A DNA stretch of 64,000 nt from Paraphysoderma sedebokerense. Taxonomy: Eukaryota; Blastocladiomycota; Physodermatomycetes; Physodermatales; Physodermataceae. Where the stretch lies: positions 665,146 to 729,145 of the forward strand of contig JAHLJZ010000005.1 in assembly GCA_025602915.1 (NCBI GenBank), in the 5' to 3' direction. This document shows positions 57,559-64,000 of the stretch, in pieces; positions within the stretch are counted from its first letter, which is position 1; each line of letters opens with the position of its first letter. A program made the position numbers and the translations under genes. The notes under the pieces are model-generated. The model saw nothing but the letters and a program-made list of their open reading frames with translations, was not told the origin of the DNA and searched no databases.

Positions 57559-58542
57559 ATGCTCATTAACCTGTCGAAACTGAATACCACAAGAACAATA
57601 TGCTCGACATGTTTCAACAGTATTCGGTTAATCTCCTCCAAATCCTCTCATGGTATGCTAAAACTGCTAACCAAGTCCCAACTTCATTTTGAAATCGTCA
57701 TAACCACATTTTCTATTTTAGATCAACTCAAAAATGACAATAATCATTCAAAACCAGCCCTCGGTACTTCACTCCGTCATCTCATGAGACGATTAGCTTT
57801 TCCAGTGGCTATCGTTTCTGCATCATCGGCGCCAAAAAAGACTTCCCTTGATTCTCGACATTCGTCAGCCGAGACGGCCGGATCTCCATACAACATACCT
57901 CCATTTCGATTAGCAACCATTTCTTCTTTCTCATCAGTGTCTTTGTCACCGCCGATAGTTTCCTTCAATCTACAGATTCCTTCAAGAATGAGTGACACTT
58001 TACGATCATCCCCACATTTTCTTCTCCACATTCTTAGCCACCGTCAGTCATCTGTTTCCGAATTCTTTGCTAGAAAAGTAGACTACGATCATATTTATTC
58101 TTTATTTTCTAAATCATCTGGACAGAAACTGTCGATATCATCACCTAATAATTCAGGAATACACTTCGGTAGCCCGGCGACTGAAGTGACGCTGCCTATC
58201 GAGAGATCAATTCCTTCGGAGTCTAACACCATTTCTTTAACTTGGTCTAAATACAATATACCGATGATAAATGGTTGCGTAGGAGTCTTGAAATGCGAAA
58301 AGCAGGATTCGGTAATTGTCGGCGACCATGAAGTTTTTTTCGGTAAAGTAACCGACGTTTTGGTAGATCAGGTGTACTCTGAAGTGGGTAGATCAGAGAT
58401 GAAAGGGGCCGATAATTCAACTCAAACACCATCTGAGGAATTGTTGAAACCTTTATTGTATTGTAACAGGAAGTACACGTCTGTTGAAGATTCAATTTTA
58501 GATGGAGTAGAGGGTGTAAAATCTGTACAGAAGAATTCCTGA
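57559..58542 (+). CDS. Flavin-reductase-like (FMN split barrel) protein, possibly mitochondrial
   Basis: An intronless frame of 327 codons from the ATG at 57559. The N-terminal 30 residues are rich in Ser, Thr, Arg, Lys and Leu with few acidic residues, as in mitochondrial presequences. The segment LMRRLAFPVAIVSASS is followed by a long insertion, then RLATISSFSSVSLSPPIVSFNLQ. That is the typical flavin-reductase pattern of a small-residue strand followed by VSLSPP. Further on FLLHILSHRQSSVSEFFAR is the next family element. The C-terminal part has the barrel strands (IVGDHEVFFGKVTDVLV) and ends VKSVQKNS. The substrate is not predictable. The gene converges on DNA polymerase alpha. Confidence 0.78.
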   Translation: MLINLSKLNTTRTICSTCFNSIRLISSKSSHGMLKLLTKSQLHFEIVITTFSILDQLKNDNNHSKPALGTSLRHLMRRLAFPVAIVSASSAPKKTSLDSRHSSAETAGSPYNIPPFRLATISSFSSVSLSPPIVSFNLQIPSRMSDTLRSSPHFLLHILSHRQSSVSEFFARKVDYDHIYSLFSKSSGQKLSISSPNNSGIHFGSPATEVTLPIERSIPSESNTISLTWSKYNIPMINGCVGVLKCEKQDSVIVGDHEVFFGKVTDVLVDQVYSEVGRSEMKGADNSTQTPSEELLKPLLYCNRKYTSVEDSILDGVEGVKSVQKNS

Positions 58543-58697
58543 CAACAATAAGCCAACAGTAAAGTCAAAAACATTATCATATAAACACTCTTTGGCTCTT
58601 CATCAAATTCCCCAAAAGTAGAGATGTCAGAAGTTATTACAAATATCCCTGATGCGTTTCTCTGTAGTTATTCTACACTAAATTAATTTGTACATCC

Positions 58698-61600
58698 TTA
58701 GACCTTACAAAAAGAGAAAAGCCTTGTCAAATCTACATATCTCCTTGAATTTTGATCGAGATATTTTGTAACGGTGGCCTTGAGTTGTTGCATTGGAACT
58801 GCTTGGGCAGCGACTGCATGGATCTTGGGATCTACGGGTGCAAACAGGGTTAATCTAACCATGTAGTTGCTCACATTACAAATCTCCAATTGCGGGAAAC
58901 ATACCATCACTCTTCAATTTCGCCTTAAACTTTTCAGTATCGAATAAACTCTCATAATAAGTCAACTGTCGATACAACGTATGAGCCGAGTATTCATATC
59001 TCATTGTTCCTTTGCATTTAGGCGCCAGTAGACACCTTTTACCATACACGGTCATAGATCTGGTTCTATTCAAGCAAGAGGCATCATCACAGACAAGGTA
59101 TGCGTTCTGATATTTAATGATATGAGAACGAATGGCGAGGGTAAGCTGACAGATCAGGCTTGGCAACGGTAACATCTGATTACAAGACGGATTTGGACAT
59201 AGGTTGCCTGGTTGCGGAATTGAGCCCTTTGGTTGTGATAAGCAAAGTAAGAACCAGAAAAAAAAGTGCAGCAAAAACTCGGATAAAGAAGAGTACGAAA
59301 ATTGTTAACTTACACTCATGCGAACGACACCTTCCCACATACAGACTTCACCACAATTAATACATTTCACAAATAATTTATCCGCATCTTTGAACTTTTC
59401 CTCGTCAGAAATCAGGGAATCAAGAGTCTGTAATTGTTCCGTTTCGAGACTGTTGGCCGATGACACATGATACTTGGAGGCATCAAGTCCCAAGCAGTCC
59501 GCGATGCGGGCGTTATCAGTTCCCTCAATAGGTTCACACAAACGGGCAACAGGGGGATGAACCTGCTGTTGGAGATACCATTCGTAATCTATAGTAACAA
59601 AGTTAAACCCGCTATAAACAAGATGCGACAGCAGGTAAACTTGGAGACTAACCGATCTTTAGATTATTTTCTGCTTTGGCAACATCATCCGGATGATAAG
59701 CTCTCAGAGCATATGATATTCCAGAATCTTCAACTTGACAGATAACGAAAGGAATGGTATCACCCACCCGGATATTCTGCCCTTTTCCTTTCATTCGTAA
59801 AGCAACTTGAACGTGCGGTTGAGATTTCGCGTCAGCATATGCTTCCGGTTGCTTTGTCAAACCCTAAAGTGATAATGAGGATTCAGTCAGTGGATTTTCA
59901 GGGTACTGCGAGAAGCCGAAATTGGCTGACTTTGTTGATAACGTATTTCTCAATTGGAATTAGACCTTGTCGGACTTCTTCGCCGACTTTGGATAAGTGC
60001 TTATGTATTCGATCGAGCACATCCTCACGATTATCTCCGGACAGAATCTGTTGTAAAACGTAGCTATTCGAGGTAATTGGGAATAAAAGATGAGTATATG
60101 GAAACCAAAATGAGATCTCGAATTGACATACTTTGATACATCATGGGACAACCCACACCAATCTCTTCTGACCAGATCCAACCCTTTCGTTTCTACAGTG
60201 GTGACCAGTTTTCCGTCCTTTTCCTCAACCAGTAATGCAGCGTACTTCTTCTTCTTAAGTAACAGCATTCTTTGGAAGAACCCATCCATTTCAATTTCCA
60301 ACAATTTATATCGGTTATTGACAGCAGATTTAAACTTTCGTCCAATGGTTTTTACTTCGTTCAAGTCATCCGTGTTTGTGTAAATCATAATAGAATCTGT
60401 ATCACCATAAATGACCTATACGAAGTTGAAACATCGTTTAATTTTGAAGCGAAGTAAGAAAGAAACAAAAGATCTTACCTCCAAACCATCGGATTCGGCC
60501 AGATCGACAGTATTTTGCAGGATTTCTCTACCCTTTGATGTAATCAACATAGCCAATGGTTTCGCATAAAACCGCGAATGGGTGAACCCGAGACAACCGT
60601 ACATACTATTAGCGGTTAATTTCAAAGCTTTCTGTCTAATGTCAAGCTAAAGACACAAGTAATTAGTGTAAGAGTTGATTTATTTTGATATGGAGTGTTA
60701 TTATCGCGACTAAAAATGACATACTTGAGCGACTTCACTCGGAGCCTTAGCTGTCTTCATCAAACCCTTAACTGCACGACGGCGATCCACTAAAGTTTTC
60801 AAGAGTCGAGGCAACGTTCCGATTGGTAAACTGGAATCGGGTACTTCAGGTATCTGCTCTTCACCATCCTGTAAACGGAATTTTGGAATTGTCAATCGTC
60901 TGCATTGAAGCCAACTCAAATGACTGAAGGCACAAACCACTGATTCGAATCTCTCAACTGTTGTAAAATCGATATTATATTCTTGTATGATGCTTGGATA
61001 CAAACTGTTGAAATCCAGCATAACAACAAATTTATCGTAGAATCCTTTCTTTGGTTCTAACACAAGACCACCAGCATAGGCAGGCTTTCGTCGGGAACCT
61101 TTCTTCACCGGGCCAGCATCGGCCATTTCATTTTCATCGTCTATTGGAGGCGGCGCGGGAATGTGCTTATTGTATATTTTGTCAGGACGAATGAATTTGT
61201 TTTTGTAGAATTCGTGAAGAAGAAGGTATTCGTTTCTTTCGGCACGACCACCAGATAGTGTTCGTGACCTTCAAATGAAATCATTAAATATCGCACGAAC
61301 TTTTTAAGTAAAGGACTAGTGAAAAACAACCACATACCAGAGATTGCCTGCTAGATTCGTGAGTTGCTTTGTTAATGGCAAAGCTTGTAGTTGAAACATA
61401 AGTTGACCTGTCAGCCAGGCATCAAAAGCCGAATGTTTAATAAAATAAACTAAGTCGGATGAATTGTTGAAGTAAAGTGGTATTTTCTCGAAGTTGATTT
61501 CTTCGCGATTGATTTTCAATACTTGCTGAGATAATTGCGTAAGACTGTACGATTTTGCTCGTACGAATTCCGTCGCAGATAAGTAGGTATCACACAAAAG

Positions 61601-64000
61601 ACGACCGCTGACAACACTTCTTTCGGCGTAAGTCGACTCTCCCATGCCTCCAGCTCCGCTTTGTAACTTTGGCCATCTAAGAAATGCAGAAACCGTGAAT
61701 TAGACAAACTTCCCTCCCATCGACTGCTGGCTAACACTTACTCAGTCCGCCTGAGCCTTCCTATTTTGGACCACTGACCAATCTTATGATGCTTCATTCG
61801 GTGAAGCAAAACATCCAGATCAAAACCGGTGACATTATGCCCAACAATAATATCGGGATCGATTTTAGAGATCATAGCTGCGCGAAACGCGAGGATCAGC
61901 GCATGCGAATAATCTCAATATAATCGGGAGAGGACATACCCATCAAGTAATTCAGTAACCCTATTTCATTTCTGTTGATTTCAACTTTGAGACCTTGTTG
62001 CTGAAGAGTTTGTTGAAAATCGAAAGGAAACGGCAAATTCGCAAGTTGACGAACAGCCGTAAACTGCGAAGCCTGCATATTTTCCTCCGTCGCTTCATCG
62101 AGTTTAACTTGGAATTCAAAAACATTAGGGACCGGGTTAATAGTGGGAGAAAACGACAGTTCTTACCTGATGGATATACAAGCAAACTTGCGATTACAAT
62201 TTCGTTTGTGTTCTTCTGATGGTTAAGGATGGTTTTTAAGTTTAAACAGGCTACAACTAATGGAGGAGTGTTCTTAGGACAGGCCGGATCGGATTCCTTG
62301 AATGGGTTGATATTTTTCGGGTTGGAAACGGTCACTTCGAATCTACACCATGAAACCTGAATGAAATAACGTCAGATAATCCGTGTACTTCCTGGTGTAG
62401 GCTGTGTGCTTACGTTCTGTTTACTGATAGCTGCATTCTTAATTTGCAGCCAACATGGCCCCATGAGTTTACGTTTCAGAATAAACAATTCAAGGGCATT
62501 GGTGTTTGCTCCGAAAACATGCCAGAACGTTTTTCCAGTTAAATCAGTTGGTAAAGCGGGTTCTACAGACTGGTTAAACTGCCGTTTGGTCGACGAAGAA
62601 ACTCAAAGAAGAAACATACGATTAAATCCGTATGACACTTTAAGATACGAGGCCTGCTGTGGAATCCCTGGTATCTCGAAAGCATATTTTCGTTCGACAA
62701 ACTTTGAAGCAAATTGATTGATTTTATATTTCACCCGTAATTCGTCGAATTCAGTGTAAACGTCAAGCAGTTTCACTTCCTGATCGGTTTGAACTCCTGA
62801 ATCTTTAGAGGGGAAATTAGCTGTTGTGGTAAGTAGATTGAACAATTGCTTGCCAGACAGTACCATCAATTCGCCTCTCTCGTGGTAATAAAAAAAGGTT
62901 CCGCTCCATTCCTTCCACACGAACACAACAGCTTATGTAGCTTTGCGTAGCTCGGTTATAAACCTAAAATTAATTGTTTAGAAGTTAAATTCGTTCATAG
63001 GAACCACAGGCCAAGGACTCACTTTGCCAAACAAGAATATCACGCCATTCCTTTCATAAGCATCAATCCAATACATATTAAGAGTGCCATCTTCCTCCAT
63101 AATATTTCCAACTGCATTTGCGCCGGCTTGTACTGGTGCGGTTAATGTAGCTGCAGCATCCGAAACATTTGATGAACTCCCAAGTTTCTCACTCATACTA
63201 AGCCATTCCTTTCCTTTGCTTTCCACTTGGACGACAGATGCGACTGGCGGCTTCTTTGGAGCGATATTAACTTTAACAGTGGCCTTTGACCTGGAGACGA
63301 CGCGAACTTTGAATTCGGGCTCTTCTTCGTCCTCTTCACCAGCATCATCTTTATCTGATAATTGAGTTTCTGGCAAGCGCTCTTTTTTGTCAATATTATT
63401 TGAGACTGTTGTATGCGCATCCGAAGTCTCGTCTGGATACATGGGCGGATTATACTCGTCATCGATAAGCTCATCTAAAGGTAGGGAATCATCACCCTAA
63501 AGAGCTATTGTGAGTCTTTCGATTTGTATGCAGCCAAGAACAGAAGAAAATTACCTTTCCAACATGAAATTCAGATTCATTCAATTTGCTTTCGGCGAGG
63601 GAAGATGAAGCGCTTGAATCAAACTTAGAATACAAGCTGTTACTTAAGCCGAAGCTTTTAGAGAAGCCGGCAGACGGTTTTCTTGAGAGTGTAGGAAGTG
63701 GATCGGCGATGATATCATCGAGATCAGCCAACAAGCTAGCTGCAAACTCATCGGACTTTTCTTCCGATACAAGCTTCGTCGATGCCTACCAAATGAATAT
63801 AAGAAAAATTTCACATAAACCTAGCATGATTGTGGAATTTACCTTTGTGGTTGAAGGCCGAGTATCCTTGGGCATTTTGGAAAACATTGAATCTAAAGTT
63901 TCCTGTGGTTTTGCTTTTACATCTTTATCGGTCTTTTTTCTTTTCGGATCTAAAGAAAGATGATATGAATGAATGCAATTCGAACCAAGAGTGTATAAGG
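58698..64000 (-). CDS. POL1: DNA polymerase alpha catalytic subunit, N-terminus beyond window
   Basis: POL1 extends primers made by primase at replication origins and lagging-strand starts. The window has the end of the gene; the N-terminal part continues past 64000. From high to low coordinates come an N-terminal acidic region (63500-63900) and [20 protein letters not shown] (near 63050). Next is the exonuclease-like domain region (61300-62400). The polymerase domain has [17 protein letters not shown] (motif A), [18 protein letters not shown] (motif B) and [10 protein letters not shown] (motif C). KKYAAL and [11 protein letters not shown] follow. Two C-terminal Cys motifs follow, CINCGEVC, then CPNPSCN with CDDASC. 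The stop is at 58698. All three catalytic motifs are intact. Introns are numerous and short. Confidence 0.93.

Noticed and set aside
1-64000. tRNA, rRNA or CRISPR features
   Set aside because: I scanned for B-box-like GTTCGA patterns with tRNA arms and for spaced direct repeats and found none that hold. A covariance-model scan (tRNAscan-SE, Infernal) would be decisive.
1-64000. Transposon or retroelement remains
   Set aside because: No reverse transcriptase, integrase or transposase motif and no long terminal or inverted repeats were noticed by eye.

Overview
The window is nuclear DNA of a fungus with short, GT-AG, intron-dense genes packed on both strands (about 22 genes in 64 kb). Several genes are fungal in type: a three-domain tRNA ligase of the Trl1 kind, a monofunctional chorismate mutase, TVP23, an FMP52-type oxidoreductase and SWR1. 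A large WD40 plus HEAT-like protein near 50.3-55.6 kb resembles the ciliary WDR97/WDR87 group, and there is a DDX21-type helicase with a GUCT domain. Together they suggest an early-diverging, flagellated (zoosporic, chytrid-like) fungus. No genus is claimed. There are no phage, plasmid, CRISPR or operon features, and no rRNA or tRNA gene was seen.

Layout, left: a many-exon basic protein of unknown function (0.1-3.2 kb), a poorly coding stretch (3.2-5.4 kb), a convergent pair of Ser-rich membrane proteins that may be old paralogues (5.4-8.1 kb), nucleoporin NDC1, RNA polymerase I factor RRN6/TAF1C, an EFM7-type methyltransferase and an FMP52-type oxidoreductase (to 17.9 kb).

Middle: a kinase-only copy of the tRNA ligase (18.3-19.2 kb) and the full-length ligase (21.9-24.9 kb) flank a NUFIP1-like snoRNP assembly factor. 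A divergent pair of DUF4436 membrane proteins follows (25.2-28.4 kb), then TVP23, V-ATPase subunit c'', the DDX21-like helicase, a large WD-repeat protein, pyruvate dehydrogenase kinase, CFD1/NUBP2 and an ARL6IP4-family protein.

Right: SWR1 shares a promoter gap of about 96 bp with the ARL6IP4 gene. It is followed by the WDR97-like protein, chorismate mutase, a flavin-reductase-like protein and the catalytic subunit of DNA polymerase alpha, whose N-terminus lies beyond the window.

The genes do not form one pathway, but several are nucleolar or RNA-related (RRN6, NUFIP1, DDX21, TRL1, ARL6IP4). The most unusual feature is the retained kinase-only TRL1 copy. The two DUF4436 genes and the Ser-rich pair show that local duplication has shaped this region more than once. 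Exon borders were read by eye, so gene ends are firmer than internal splice sites.
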